Source of the DNA: Adineta steineri
Lineage: Eukaryota; Rotifera; Eurotatoria; Adinetida; Adinetidae
Direction of reading: 5' to 3'
NCBI GenBank assembly: GCA_905250115.1
Contig: CAJNOI010000086.1
Span: 175,082-239,081, forward strand
Length of the DNA: 64,000 bases
The first letter of the stretch is position 1; every line of letters starts with the position of its first letter. Below are positions 21,072-34,183 of this stretch, one piece after another. Made by a program: the position numbers and the translations under genes. The notes beneath the pieces are model-generated. The model saw only the letters and a list, made by a program, of their open reading frames with translations, was not told the origin of the DNA and did no database searches.

Positions 21072-22942
21072 ACATTTTCATAATAAGGTTTCTTTTTCTA
21101 CTAGGAAATATTAAATTTACCTTTGAGCAAATTAAAAAAAACTAATTTAGATATTTTTTGTTCCTTTTTTGCTGAGCTCACTTCGTGTATTCAACTATAT
21201 TGTAAATAAATAGAACATTACATATACCTCTTTTCGGATTATTAGAGTGATCTTTAATTATCAGCATTTAGAACATACGAAAAGTAATATAATATCAACC
21301 CTAGAAAATCTTATAGAACACTAGAAAAGATTTTCTGTCTGCATGTATGCTGATAAATGAAATTGTACCTCATATGATAATATCATATAAGTATTGTTTC
21401 GATAGGTAGAATTTTATTGCTAAAAGTACAGTCGAGAGTTTTCAACGAAAAGCAGAGCTTTTAATCCCTGTTTTTCATAAATGAGAAATACTTTTATTTC
21501 TATACTATAGAGCATACTGTACGTCATATATCAATTAATACATATCCATAATGGATTATACTCTATTTTCGAGGATTAAGTTTTACTTTTCAAAACTAGT
21601 CAAAATCAAATCATTTTGCGAAGATCGAAAAGATTCTGTACGATAAGAGGTAATGAATTATGATTTTTTTTACAATCGTGTACTGTTCGAAAATCATTTA
21701 ATACTACCTGAGTAATACGTAGAAATTCTCCAATGATAGTATAAGTTACTTTTATATAGTCTCTTTTAACGTTAGATGAATTTCACAGGTTGTATTGTTA
21801 AGTTGTAGGTCTTGACTTCAGCTGTAACGTTGCTCTAAAGGTCATTGTTTATGAACTAACTTATGAAATAATTTGAAGTGTAGCATACACATAATTCAGT
21901 GCGCGAATAATATCGAATAAAGTTATAGCTGCCGTTCAGATCTATAACTTAGCAATATAATATCCGATCAGATGTATTAGCCTACTGAAAAACTTACTCA
22001 ACACTAACAAAGTATATGGAACTAAGTCTGCATATGATGTGACAGACAAAGAATGAAAACTATGAATGTAATTTAAAATAAAAAAAAAATGGGACTTTCA
22101 TAAATTATAAAGTTAAGTTGTTTGAATTCATCTTCATTTATTTTATCAATTCGATTGATTAGAAATCCATCTTATAATTTTAATCATTCTCCATTCATTA
22201 TTTCTTTTAGATGATCATGAAATATTTTTAAAAATAAAAAGGGTGTTGGTGTGGGTGTTGATACTGTATTCACCCACACTCACACCCTCGTTTCAGAGAA
22301 GTGATTTAGTCAAATACTGATCGATAGGAACAACTGATTTCACAATATTTACTTCATTTACAGATAACTAAATTTAGATATCCAGATTTGAAAGTAACTC
22401 TTTATCATGAACGGATCGCTCGACTTTATTCATCACTTTAAACAAAACAAAAATGGCATTTCAAAGTTTACTTCAATACAAACGACTGACTGGATGATAT
22501 AGTCGTTTATTCTATATCATCAGACAGGTAATTTTAGAAGAAATCTTTTTATAAATACTTTTTTTTCCTTTTCTTATAGAAAAACTTCAGCTGAAGGTAA
22601 CATAAATAATAAAAATTCTATTGGTGACGTGAACACGATGAATCTATTTTGTCCTCACTAGTTCTTTCTGAAACTAATCAGTTCACTATCGACAATCGTC
22701 CTCATATTAATAATGAATCATCCTTTAGTATCGCTATAGATCCTATTCTACGTTTAGGTATTGATGACATGTTAGAAGATTTTAATTGGTTCGTTTATTG
22801 ATATTATATTACTTTCAGTATATTCTAAATGCCAATAATTAAAGAGAAAAATAATTTCAATATTTTCTAGAAAGAATGATCGATTTAATAGTATTTGGTT
22901 GAAAAAAAGAAAAAGAAATCTCATTAAGAGAATGTTCAATCA
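21072..22942. other. Non-coding: inner part of inverted-repeat arm 1, hairpin, and start of direct repeat copy 2
   Basis: 21,072-22,210 matches about 27,385-28,450 inversely. A telomere-like hairpin sits at 22,241-22,289 just past the arm's inner end and is missing at the equivalent place in arm 2. From about 22,383 the direct repeat of the CLOCK A block begins with a short remnant (YHERIARLYSSL-like) of the 8.9-kb pseudogene. No intact gene. Confidence 0.55.
22241..22289. repeat. Telomere-like hairpin 4
   Basis: Left arm GGGTGTTGGTGTGGGTGT, right arm CACCCACACTCACACCC, loop about 14 bp. It sits at the junction between inverted-repeat arm 1 and the CLOCK C block. Confidence 0.8.
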
Positions 22943-25900
22943 TTAGTTGGATTTGTTGTTGACGCTAAATATTTCAATATCCTGTAATGGATTATTCGTT
23001 GTTGATACATCTGAAAATGGTTCTGTTGGAAATGAAGCAGATAAAGATGATAATAGATCCATAGGCATATCATCTCTTGAATCTATCTGAAGACAGTATG
23101 GATCAATAGTATTGGTAATTGGATTATCAAACACAGTTAAATCACTATTTGTATTTAACATATTTAAAGTAATATCTAAAAAAATTGATAGAAAGAAAAT
23201 TTAATAAATACATACACTTCTATTTTTTATAAACCTTCTGTATTTGGATTTTGCATTTCATCTAAAGTCAGTTGATTATTTGAATGTTTAATATGATATT
23301 GATTAACAAATTGAAGCATATCATCAATAACTTGAATTTCTTCTTGACAAATATTAATTTCATTTTGTTTAATTCTTCGACATTCAGTTAATTTTTTAAA
23401 AATAGCTTTTCGATAAGTTTCATCTCGAAGATGAGTTAAAAATGACTACGATAAATAAAATTTCTTATTAAAAGTTTTTACTTTAAAACATGAACATACA
23501 GTTATTTCATTTCCAGCAGACGATGAATTGTTTCCTTGATTATTTAATATTGATGAAATTGTTGTTGTTGTTGTTGTTATCATTGAAGGAAGTAGTACTA
23601 CATCAGCTGAGTTTAAAATAAAATTAATTTCAATAGGATTATACATAATGGATGTATAAGTAAACATCTCATTGCTCAAATTGAATTTTCTTATACTAAC
23701 ACACTCATCTAGGCACAGTTATGGACGATTCATTAAGAAATATATTCCAAATAATCAACGATGTAAAAGTCTTTGCATAATATGTTTGTCTTGATATTCG
23801 GTAGCGTTTAACTCATATGAAAAAACTGCTCAGTGAGTTGTATGTAATCGAAAATTGAACAAACATATTGTACGATAGCTCAATCTATTCAAGAGAAAGA
23901 AGGTTTCAAAAAATCGTATCATTAAATACTATTAGACAAGAAAGGGTACATATTCTTAAGATTTCCTAATAAATATATATATATCTACTATTTGAATTAT
24001 TTGTTGGAATATGAATCGGTCTTTTTGCTAATAGTTGTTGTAATGAATGACTAATAAAAAATTCTGTTGTTTTAAAAAATCGATATTTCTTATTAAGAAA
24101 TATCTAGTACCATTCAATAATATATGTTGTACAAATGTAACTTTCCACTTTTCCTGTCCATGTATTAATATGTGCTTGTGAAGATGTTTGCAGAAGAATC
24201 CATTGATCATCTTTTGTTAGAAATCTATATGGTTCACTTTTCTCATTTCCATTTTCTTTCCCTTAGAAAATTCAAACAAATTTTTATATTTAATACTCAA
24301 ATTATCTTACATAATTTGTAAGCTCGAACAATAACTGCGAGATCATCTGGATGAACAAAATCAAAATAAGTACGACCAATCAAATCAAATGGATCATAAC
24401 CAAGTATTTGTCGTGCTCTAAAACAAAAATATAAATGGAATATTTTTCAATTTTGTCTCACAAACTTTGAATCGATATAAACAAATTTTCCTTGAGTATT
24501 CAAATAAGTGACAAATTCTTCTACTGGATAATCAGCATTCATCTTTAACATTCGATCTAATGTATTTATTTTAACAATCGACATAAAATATTGTTCGTTT
24601 TCATTAACTAAATAAAATAAAAATAATTTATACAAGTCATTTTTGTTTTGTTTTACTTGTTCGATATGCACCAGTCAATGTACATTGTTCATAATCATTA
24701 TCAACTGCTCGTTTCCATGATATATCACATGTTTGTAACACTAACAAAATAATCTTGAATTGTTTAAACACAGAAAAAAGAAAAAGAAAAGAAAAACCTT
24801 GATGATTATTTAGAAGATAGGCGAGTAATTGATCATGATTTGATGGAAGAATAAAATCAAATAATGAATGATTAATAAGTTCATCTTGTGAATAACCAAA
24901 ATATGAATGAATATTCTTTGAAACATAAACTATTTTATGAAGAGTTAAATCAAATTTAATAACAAGAAAAAAACAATGCATGGACTAAAATGACAAAAAA
25001 GGAATATATATGTTTAATTAGTTTTGTCTATTTAATGATACTTCAATAGCTAGTTGTAACCATTCATCAATAGAAGTTATATCACAAGGTGGTTTCCAAG
25101 AAAATTCAAGAATAGAATTTGATGATGATAATGATGAAGAAGAAGAATTTTGTAAATTTGGTAGAACTAATTGTGTTTTATTTTTTATATCTAAATTATT
25201 CTTTAATTGATATTTTAATATATAATTATATGTTTTACTTTGTTGATGTTTTTCTAAAAACGTTACAGTTTGACGTAAAACTGAAGCTTTATCTAACTTC
25301 GTATTTTCTTCGTTTGTGTCCGAAGTGTTTTCAATGAAAAGTATATCTTTTAGATTTGTTATTAATTGTGTAGATAAATCACGACGACGTTTTTCATTTT
25401 CATTTCGACATTGTCTTAAATGTTAATAGAAAAATAAATTCTTTAATAATAAAAATTCTATTTAGTTTCAGTACCTTTTTGTTGCTGGTTTCGTATCATT
25501 ATTTCTAAATAATAAAAGAAAATTATTAGTTTTCAAAATTTTTCTAATTAAAAAGAGTTACTTTGAATATAATCGTTTTAATTTATTTATATTTCTGTTC
25601 ATAGTCAAATATATCACGTTTTTACCAACTGCAATCGTTAATGTACACGTGTATCAACTAAAAAGAAAAAAAATATTAACCATAATCGTCGCAAGAAAAA
25701 CGAAAAGTAACAATGCAGTGAACAATAGACGAGAAATTGAAGGAAAGACATGTTTTATCGTAGTCTTTGTTACATATGACCTCAAGTCTACATATACTAG
25801 ATTATATCCAGGTTATGAATAAATCTTGTTAATAGTACATTGAACAGGTATTAATACAAATAAAAACAATCGATTATTTGATTCTGTTGTGAGATAAGAA

Positions 25901-26560
25901 ATTAGATATTTTGACCTGAAATTGATTCATAGAAATAATCTCTTCGAAATTTTAATTTTCTGAATAATTAAAAGTTGTATAATTTATATAATAATTCAAA
26001 TTACCATATTATTATATATTAACTTCGAAAAATTTATAAAATATTTAAATTATTATTATAAAATAAATGGAGGTTTTTCTTAGTACATCTATTAATCTAA
26101 TCAATATTATTCATTTGAAAGTACCCACTAAAGGTCATACTTTCTAGCCATTTATAGTTATATCAATTCTCAGTTTTTTTTTATCGAAAAATTATTATAC
26201 TATTGAGATGATTATATTTATATATCGTCTTATAAAATTACAAAAGAAGACTACAATAGATTTCTCAAAGCAATATTCTAATTTTTCTTCTAAGTATAAT
26301 CTATGAGTAAAAATAATCGGATAGATGTCATAATATTGCAGTCAAAAAAAATGGCGTGAAATATTATATTCATGAGTGACTCATATTTTGTACCTCATAC
26401 ATATTTGCATTTACAACGATGAAAATCAATTAATAGAATCAAGTTTGATAGTAATATACGTTCTAATATTCCTTGTAAGAGTCTTTAATTTCTAATTGAT
26501 TCATCATTCCAATAATTATTATTTAATAGCATTCATGAAAATTTTCAATTACATAACTTT
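22383..26560. repeat. Direct repeat, copy 2 (CLOCK C block)
   Basis: Second copy of the 9,120-13,175 block in the same orientation, lying entirely in the spacer of the large inverted repeat. It contains CLOCK C and the flanking remnant, plus an upstream segment at about 26,050-26,310 that copy 1 has lost but that resembles the region upstream of CLOCK D. Confidence 0.85.
22943..25602 (-). CDS. CLOCK-like bHLH-PAS transcription factor, copy C
   Basis: Start at 25,602 (MNRNINKLKR), stop at 22,943, about ten exons with short introns as in copy A. The bHLH shows RNENEKRRRD and KLDKASVLRQTVTFLEK. The EFSWKPP linker, PAS-A (IVYVSKNIHSYFGYS), the inter-PAS exon (FMSIVKINTLDRMLKMNADY) and PAS-B (ILGYDPFDLIGRTYFDFVHP, then YRFLTKDDQWILLQTSS) are all open. 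The C-terminal exons contain a Thr/Ser-rich stretch, a charged helix (CRRIKQNEINICQEEIQVID) and an acidic tail ending VNNKSN. The intron between PAS-A exons is itself open in frame, so intron retention would not terminate translation. It is very close to copy A. DNA binding and heterodimerisation with a BMAL/Cycle partner are inferred from the family. Confidence 0.85.
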
Positions 26561-28500
26561 GTATTTTTCTACTCACTTTTTTTGTTTAAATAAATATTCA
26601 ATAGTAGTTGCGATGTGTAGATAGTATACGTGATTTTTTCATATGTAAAATATTTGTTTTTTTTATTCCGGAGAAAAAACAATAAACTTAACAAAAGAGT
26701 TATTCTAAGCATGTTTTTATTATTGAGGGGAAAATCAGTTTGTTTGCTTGAACTGTAATGAAGATATTCAATTTTTTCTTGATTCATCCTGTATTTATGT
26801 AATCTTGATGACTATTCCATTCCATCAGATATTTTCTTGTATTCTGCACGAGCATGGAGAAGAATAATTCAATTTCTCTCTCTCTCTCTTTCGTTCTTCT
26901 ATGTTCGTAATCCGCTACGTTTAAATTCTAGCATTATTATTTCTATACATAGGAAAAGATGAAAATTACGTATGACGGACAAATTCAATTCGAAAAAGTC
27001 ATACCTCGTCTAAAATGATATTCCGGATTGAAATACTTCATTTCATATCATAAGTTTTCTAACGATTATTGACAATATTTACGTTGAGTTGTATAATTAT
27101 TAAGTTGTTGACTTAAATAATAAATATATTTTAAAATATCTTTTGGATAAATTTCTTCAACTATTGTCTCAAATGATTTTTCTATAGATAATTTTGTGTT
27201 ATTTACACGGTTTATAATAAATGACATTTGCTTAAAAAATATTAGATTAATAAGAATTAATATGGCAATAAAATACTCGAAATAGATGTATAAACTAAAA
27301 ACGATGAAAATAATTTTGTTTTAATAAATATCGAAAGATCTAACAAATATTTACTGTTATTTAAAAATAGTTCAAGATCATTTCATTTATATGGAGAATG
27401 ATTAAAATTATGAGATGGATTTCTAATCAATGGAATTGATGAAATAAATGAAGATGAATTCAAATAACTTAAATTTAAAATTTATAAAACGCCTATTTTT
27501 TTATTTTAAATTACATTCATAATTTTCATTCTTTGTCTGTCACATCATATGCAGATTGAGTTGCATAAACTTTGTCAGTGTTGAATGAGTTTTTCAGTAG
27601 GTTAATACATTTGATCGGATGTTATATTGCTAAGCTATAGATCTGAACTGCAGCTATAATTTTATTCAATATTATTCATGAACTGAGTTATGTATATGCT
27701 ACACTTCAAATTATTTCATAAGTCAGTTCATAAATAATAACCTTTACAGCCAAGTTACAGCTGAAGTCAAGATCTACAACTTGTGAAATTCATCTAACGT
27801 TAAAAAAGACTATATAAAGTAACTTATACTGTCATTCGAGAATTTCTACGTATTACACAGGTAGTATTTAATGATTTTCGAACAGTACGCGATTGTGAAA
27901 AAATCATAACTCATTACCTCTTATCGTACAGAATCTTTTCGATCTTCACGAACCGATTTGATTTTGACTAGTTTTGAAAAGTAAAACTTAATCATCGAAA
28001 ATAGAGTATAATCCATTACAGATATGTATTAATTGATATATGGCGTATAGTATGCTTTATAGTATAGAAATAAAAGTATTTCTCATTTACGAAAAACAGG
28101 GATTAATAGCTCTGATTTTCGTTGAAAACACTCGACTGTATTTTTAGTAATAAAATTCTATCAAGAAAAACAATACTTATATGATAGTATCATATGAGGT
28201 ATAATTTCATTTATCAGTATAGTTGCAAAAAGAAAATCTTTTCTAGTGTTCTGTAAGATTTTCTAGGGTTGATATTATAGTACTTTTCGTATGTTCTAAG
28301 TGCCAATAATCAAAGATCGATCTAACGTTTTCAAACAGGTATAAATAATGTTCTGTTTATTTACAATATAGTTGAATACGCGAAATGAGCTCAGCAAAAA
28401 AAGAAACAAAAAATATTTAAATCAGTTTTTTTAATTCCCTCAAAGGTAAATTTAATATTTTTTGGTTGAAAAAGAAAAGGAAATCTCATTATGAAAATGT
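25603..28500. other. Non-coding spacer between CLOCK C and CLOCK D
   Basis: Holds the upstream region of CLOCK C, the end of the direct repeat (about 26,560), about 800 bp without a counterpart elsewhere in the window (26,570-27,385, with a short CT-microsatellite at about 26,875-26,890), then the inner part of inverted-repeat arm 2. No hairpin is present here, unlike at the arm 1 inner edge. Short open stretches, for example 26,569-26,787, have no protein-like features. Confidence 0.5.
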
Positions 28501-31274
28501 TCAATCCTTAGTTGGATTTGTTGTTGATGTTAAATATTCAGTATCCTGTATTAGCTTATTAGCAGTTCATAGATCTGAAAATGGTTCTGTTTGAGATCAA
28601 GAAGATAAAGATGATAATGAATCCATTGACATATCATCTCTTGAATCTATTTCAGGACAATAACGATCAGTAGTATTTGCTATCGGATCATCAAATGCAG
28701 TTAAATCACTGTTTGTATCAAACATATTCAAAGTAATATCTAAACAATAATATAAAGAATATTTAATAGATGTATATGTTTGTATTTCTATAAACCTTCT
28801 GTATTTGAATCTTTCATTTCATCTGAAGTCAGTTGATTATTTGAATGTTTAATATGATATTCATTAACAAACTGGCGAACATGATCAATAACTCGAATTT
28901 CTTCTTGACGAATATTAATTTCATTTTGTTTAATTTTTCGACATTCAGTTAATTTATCAAAGATATCTGCTTGGTAAACATCATTTCGAAGATGAGTTAT
29001 AAATGACTAGGAAAAATAAAGATTCTTATTAAAAAGTTTTTCTCCCAAACATATATACGTACAGTTATTTCATTTTCAGAAGACGACGAATTACTTTCTT
29101 GATTATTTAATATTGATGAAATTGTTGTTGTTATTGGTGATGATCGTTGTGCTGTAGTTGTTATCATTGAAGGCAATAGTAAAACATCAGCTGAATCTAA
29201 AATAACATCATTTTCAATATTCGTATTCATTATTATTATCTCAGTAGGATCATAGGTAAAAACGTTGAAATAAATATCTAATCAGTTATAGATATTTCAT
29301 TGATAAATATATTTCAAATAATCTATGACATGAAAACTTTCGGCAACATTTAACTCACTGAAGAGAACCAAAAAGTGCTAGGCAGTTAAAATAAAGTTTT
29401 TATGCTTGTTCTGAATATCTGTATCGACGTTATTTTTCTGAATGATTACTTTTGATTCATTCCAGTGAGTTATACATTGTTGAAAGACGAATTAGAAATA
29501 CAATTATTCAAATCGGGTGCGAACTTCAACTTTAATAATATGAAAGTAATTCATTCCAATCATATTTTTTCTATTTCTTATCATCTTAAAAAATACTCAA
29601 TGAAGATTGTCATGTTTAGATTACCTTTGTAAAATCTATAATGGAATTAGGTTTTCAATAGAAAAGAAAGAGTAATTATTGAAAAATATATTTACTATCT
29701 GAATTATTTATCTGAATATTAATTGGTCTTTCCGCTAATTGTTGTTGTAATGAATGACTAAAAAAGACATTTCTTTATATTTTCTTCATAAAATAACAAA
29801 TACCATTGAACGATGTATGTTGTACAAATATAACTTTCCACTTTTCCTGTCCATGTATTAATATGTGCTTGTGAAGATGTTTGAAGAAGAATCCATTGGT
29901 CATCTTTTGTTAAAAATCTATATGGTTCACTTTTTTCATTTCCATTTTCTTTCCCTTAGAGAATTTAAACAAATTGTTATATTTAATACTCAATTATCTT
30001 ACATAATTTATAAGCTCGAACAATAACTGCAAGATCATCTGGATGAACAAAATCAAAATACGTACGTTCAATCATTTCAAATGGGCTATAACCAAGAATT
30101 TGTCGAGCTCTAAAATAAAAATATAAATGAAATGTTTTTAAATTTTTTTTCTCAAACTTTGAATCAATATAAACAAATTTTCCTTGAGTATTTAAATAAG
30201 TGATAAATTCTTCTATTGGATAATCAGCATTCATCTTTAACATTCGATCTAATGTATTTATTTTAACAATCGACATAAAATATTGTTCATTTTCATTAAC
30301 TAAACAAAATCAAAATAATTTGTAGAAATCATTTTTGTTTTGTTTTACTTGTTCGATATGCACCAATTAATGTACATTGTTCATAATCATTATCAACTGC
30401 TCGTTTCCATGATATATCACATGTTTGTAACACTAAAAAATAATCTTGAATTGTTTAAATAAAAAAGAAAAGAAAAAGAAAAGAAAAACCTTGATGATTA
30501 TTTAGAAGATAGGCAAGTAATTGATCATGATTTGATGGAAGAATAAAATCAAATAATGGATGATTAATAAGTTCATCTTGTGAATAACCAAAATATGAAT
30601 GGATATTCTTTGATACATAAACTATTTTATGAAGATTTGAATCAAATTTAATAACAAGAAAAAAACATTGCATTGACTAGAATAAAAAGTATATATATAT
30701 ATCTAACTGATTTTATTTATTTAATGATACTTCAATAGCTAGTTGTAACCATTCATCAATAGACGTTATATCAGAAGGTGGTTTCCAAGAAAATTCAAGG
30801 GAAGAATTTAATAATGAACGAGAAGGATTTTGCAAATCAGATATAATTGATTGTATTTCATTTGTTAAATCTAAAATATTCTTTAATTTATATTTTAATA
30901 TATGATTATGTGTTACTTTGTTGATGTTTTTGTAAAAACGTTACAGTTTGACGTAAAACTAAAGCTTTATCTAACTTCGTATTTTCTTCATTTGTATCAG
31001 AAGGTTTTTTCACTAAAAGTACATCTCTTAAATTTGTTATTAATTGTGTAGATAAATCACGACGACGTTTTTCATTTTCATTACGAAATTGTCTTAAAAA
31101 TAAATTCTTTAATAATAAAAATTTTATTTAGTTTCAATACCTTTTTGCTGGTGACTCAGTATCACTGTTTCTAAATAATAAAAAGAAATAGTTTTCAAAA
31201 TTTCTTCTAACAAAAAGAAAAACTATGACTCACTTTGAATATATTCGTTTTAATTTATTCATATTTCTATTCAT
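28501..31274 (-). pseudogene. CLOCK-like bHLH-PAS gene, copy D (broken)
   Basis: Start at 31,274 (MNRNMNKLKR), exon order as in the other copies. The bHLH basic region is intact (RNENEKRRRD). After QKHQQS the sequence has two bases fewer than copies A and C (about 30,900-30,915), which shifts the frame and creates TAA. The original frame then resumes (YILKYKLKN...EFSWKPP). PAS-A and PAS-B exons are open (IVYVSKNIHSYFGYS; ILGYSPFEMIERTYFDFVHP). The last exon has two further in-frame TGA codons, one after SSLSS and one shortly after. Its inverted partner is copy B, which is broken by different lesions, so the two decayed independently after duplication. Confidence 0.8.
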
Positions 31275-32607
31275 AATCAAGTAGAAAACGTTTGCACCGT
31301 ATACAATCGTTAATGTGCACGCATATTGACTAAAAAGAGAAAAAAAAGAATCAGAATCATAGCAAAAGAAAGAAAAATAAAGAACAACAATGCACTAGGC
31401 AATGTAAGTTCAAAAGAACACCAAGGAAAGAAAAATTCGTAATAAGGTCAAAAAGACATCCAGTAAAGATAAATTCATAATAAGGTTATCCAGTACACAT
31501 GGCCTTATATGTTTATACATAGGAGAATATGCCTAACCCATGAATAAATCTTGTTAATATTATTTCGAAAATTTAGAATATCTTAAAAACATATATATCA
31601 AATATTTTATTATATTAAATAGATATTAATGCAGATAGAAAGAAAAACAAAATATTTTAATTTACAATTGATTCATAGAAATAATTTATTCTATCTTTTT
31701 TCTATGAATAAAATAAAACAATCTCTTCGAAATTCTAAATTTTTTAATTAATCAAAAACATAAAGTTTATAGAATATTTAAATTACCATATATCATTTTA
31801 TATTGACCTCGAAAAATCTAGAAACTGTTCAAGTTATTATTGTAAAATAAAGAAAGTTTTCTTCTTCTTGATTTATGTATCAATCTTATCAGTACTACTC
31901 AAGATGAAAGTACTCACCTAGGTTCTACTTTCGAAGCATTTATAGAGTCATGTTTGATTCACCATATGTACGTGATCGTAAAAATAATAACGATACAATG
32001 AAAAAACAACGGCTTTTATACTATATCCAAAAAAGAACAGTCATTCTTTTTGAATATGTTCATTAAAGGGATAAAAAAAATTTACTATAATCATACTTTT
32101 ATTCGTCGATTTACCTTTATCTTAAATGATGCAGAAAACAATTAACAAAATAATACGATATATGTATATATACCTATGACGTATAGAAGTCGTCATTAAT
32201 CCGTTATTATTCAGCACAAATATAATTATAGCAATTATTTTGCGTCACTTATTTCGATTTCTTATTAGACTAGAAGCGATTGTCTACGTCATAGAAATAA
32301 ATTATACATTTTTTAATTATTATTTTCATCTAAATACCAAATTTCGACTATTGTTTTTTTTTATTTTTAGATAGATTATAGCATTTTGTCTTTTCATCAT
32401 TCGAACAGGAATAAGTACGTAGATATACAAATTGCATCAAGATCATCTTTTACATTTTTATCTATGCAGTTCTTTCGTAGATCGATGTATCTGATGTTAT
32501 AGATATATTTCGATCAAATGATAAAATGAATATGATTGAAAAGCCTTTATTTAATAGAATTCATAACACATGTTTTAATAATTGACTAAAGATCTTCCTT
32601 TTACTTT
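31275..32607. other. Intergenic, arm 2, upstream of CLOCK D
   Basis: Inverse match of 16,230-17,843 without the foldback insertion. It includes a short local tandem duplication (AATTCGTAATAAGG / AATTCATAATAAGG) at about 31,430-31,490 and the CCTAGGTTCTACTTTC upstream motif near 31,920. No gene seen. Confidence 0.5.
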
Positions 32608-32877
32608 TTGAATCTATTTGTTTACTTTCGATACTATTCGATAAAATGTATTTGTAGTTCAGTAAACGTTTCTTTCTTTAGGATTTTCAATGACAAAAAT
32701 CTCTTTATGGCAAGTCGGTGTGAGTGCGATTCTATTGAAAGAGACTTCTTTAGATCCAACATCCATATCCATAAGATGGCTGTTGATCTAATTCGTGACG
32801 AACAATTGATATTGTCTGGTAGTTTTAAATTTCGAACAGTAATATATACTAATATCCAAAGAATATCAGAATATTAA
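32608..32877 (+). CDS. Small open frame, arm 2 copy (uncertain)
   Basis: An 89-codon frame containing MASRCECDSIERDFF and KMAVDLIRDEQLILSG, the inverse counterpart of 15,978-16,229. A CTTTAG acceptor-like site lies at about 32,678-32,683. Six more residues at the C-terminus than the arm 1 copy. Coding status unproven. Confidence 0.3.
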   Translation: MNLFVYFRYYSIKCICSSVNVSFFRIFNDKNLFMASRCECDSIERDFFRSNIHIHKMAVDLIRDEQLILSGSFKFRTVIYTNIQRISEY

Positions 32878-34183
32878 TAAAAGTATGTGCGGATGGGTTT
32901 GGATGTGAATGGAGCCATAAAAGAGAGTCAGCCACACCCACATCTTAAACTTGCAAAATATCATAATCAATTTGAATTCATCTATTGATTTTATAATAAA
33001 TTATATAGAAGAAGCTCATGCTGTTGATGTACTTGTGCTTGAACTAGTTGAAGTTGTTGCTTAAATAAATTAAAATTATAGGAAAAGCTAAAAAATGAGT
33101 CGCAGTTCCACTATTTTGACTTTCGCAAGATTCCTTTTGGACTTCATTTGTATATTAATCAGGCTATTCTCCTGAGTCTGTATGTTGGGTTAAGACATTG
33201 ATATCTGACTTTTGAATTTTTTGTGCCTGAGATACCTCTATAAGTCGACAAAAAACATTTGTTTTTTATTTTGATTTCGAATACCTATTTTAATCGGGCA
33301 CGTTACGTTGATCACGCATATCATATTTTAATCAAGATATGCCTGGTCAATAAAAAAATGCCTAGAACGTTCACCATTTCGATCCTATAGGATTTTTCCT
33401 GAGAAATAATGTTTTTTTGACTCCTATGTTTCTGAAAAGTTCTCTTTTGAATGTGTCGATAATTTCAGTATTACTCAATTTTTTGTCCTCTATCTAAATC
33501 TCCAAGAATATCGAAGTAAGGTGTGGGTATGGTATTGTATTCATCCCACGTCGACACCTACACCCTCAAGCTGGTTTCCATGAATGCTATCAAAATATAT
33601 GATCAATTTAAAATGGTCTCATTGTTCGATTATTATTTTATAGTGAGAAGATATGTAACAGTAATATATCATATTAAATATCAGATGTAAGACACAAAAT
33701 AATCAATATCTTCATTAATTGTAATCTTTATTGAGGAGAAAATGAAATTTAATATCTTAAAAGACTACCGGCATTTTATTGCACAAATGAATTAGAACAC
33801 GTGCTGAAGAAATACATTATTGTTTAATTAAATAGTTTAATGACATGAAAGATGAACATACATTCTCTTTTTATTATTTATGTGTGGGTGATGCAGAGAA
33901 AAAATATCATTCTTTTTTCTTTTATACAAATTACGAATAACTCTAACGATAAATTCAAGTATTCTTTTATTTAGTTCTAATTCTATATTTTATATTCATA
34001 ATATGTCATAGTAGTAGTTAAAGACTTTTATTATCACTCATCACAGTAGTTTCTGTTAAGATGCTTTATAACTAATAAATGACAAGAATAGATTAACATT
34101 TCTTTTTATATTAAATTTTATATTTTCCAGAAAAAGAAGAAAAACATAAATTATAAAGAATATATTATTTTTAATAAAGTATC
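32878..34183. other. Intergenic, arm 2, upstream of GPCR 2, with two degraded hairpins
   Basis: Contains the arm 2 counterparts of hairpins 2 and 3 at about 33,518-33,569 (GGTGTGGGTATGG ... CCTACACCCTCAAG) and 32,885-32,945 (GTGCGGATGGG...CCACACCCACATC). About 33,000-33,500 has no evident counterpart in arm 1 and may be an insertion. No gene seen. Confidence 0.5.

Larger units (their letters stand above)
13590..22210. repeat. Large inverted repeat, arm 1
   Basis: This arm matches about 27,385-35,415 in reverse orientation. In arm 1 the order is GPCR 1 (minus), small open frame (minus), CLOCK B (plus). In arm 2 it is CLOCK D (minus), small open frame (plus), GPCR 2 (plus). Non-coding stretches match too, for example around 21,300-22,100 against 27,500-28,300. 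The arms differ by numerous substitutions and by two insertions present only in arm 1 (16,577-16,927 and 18,213-18,590). The spacer of about 5 kb holds CLOCK C. Confidence 0.85.
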
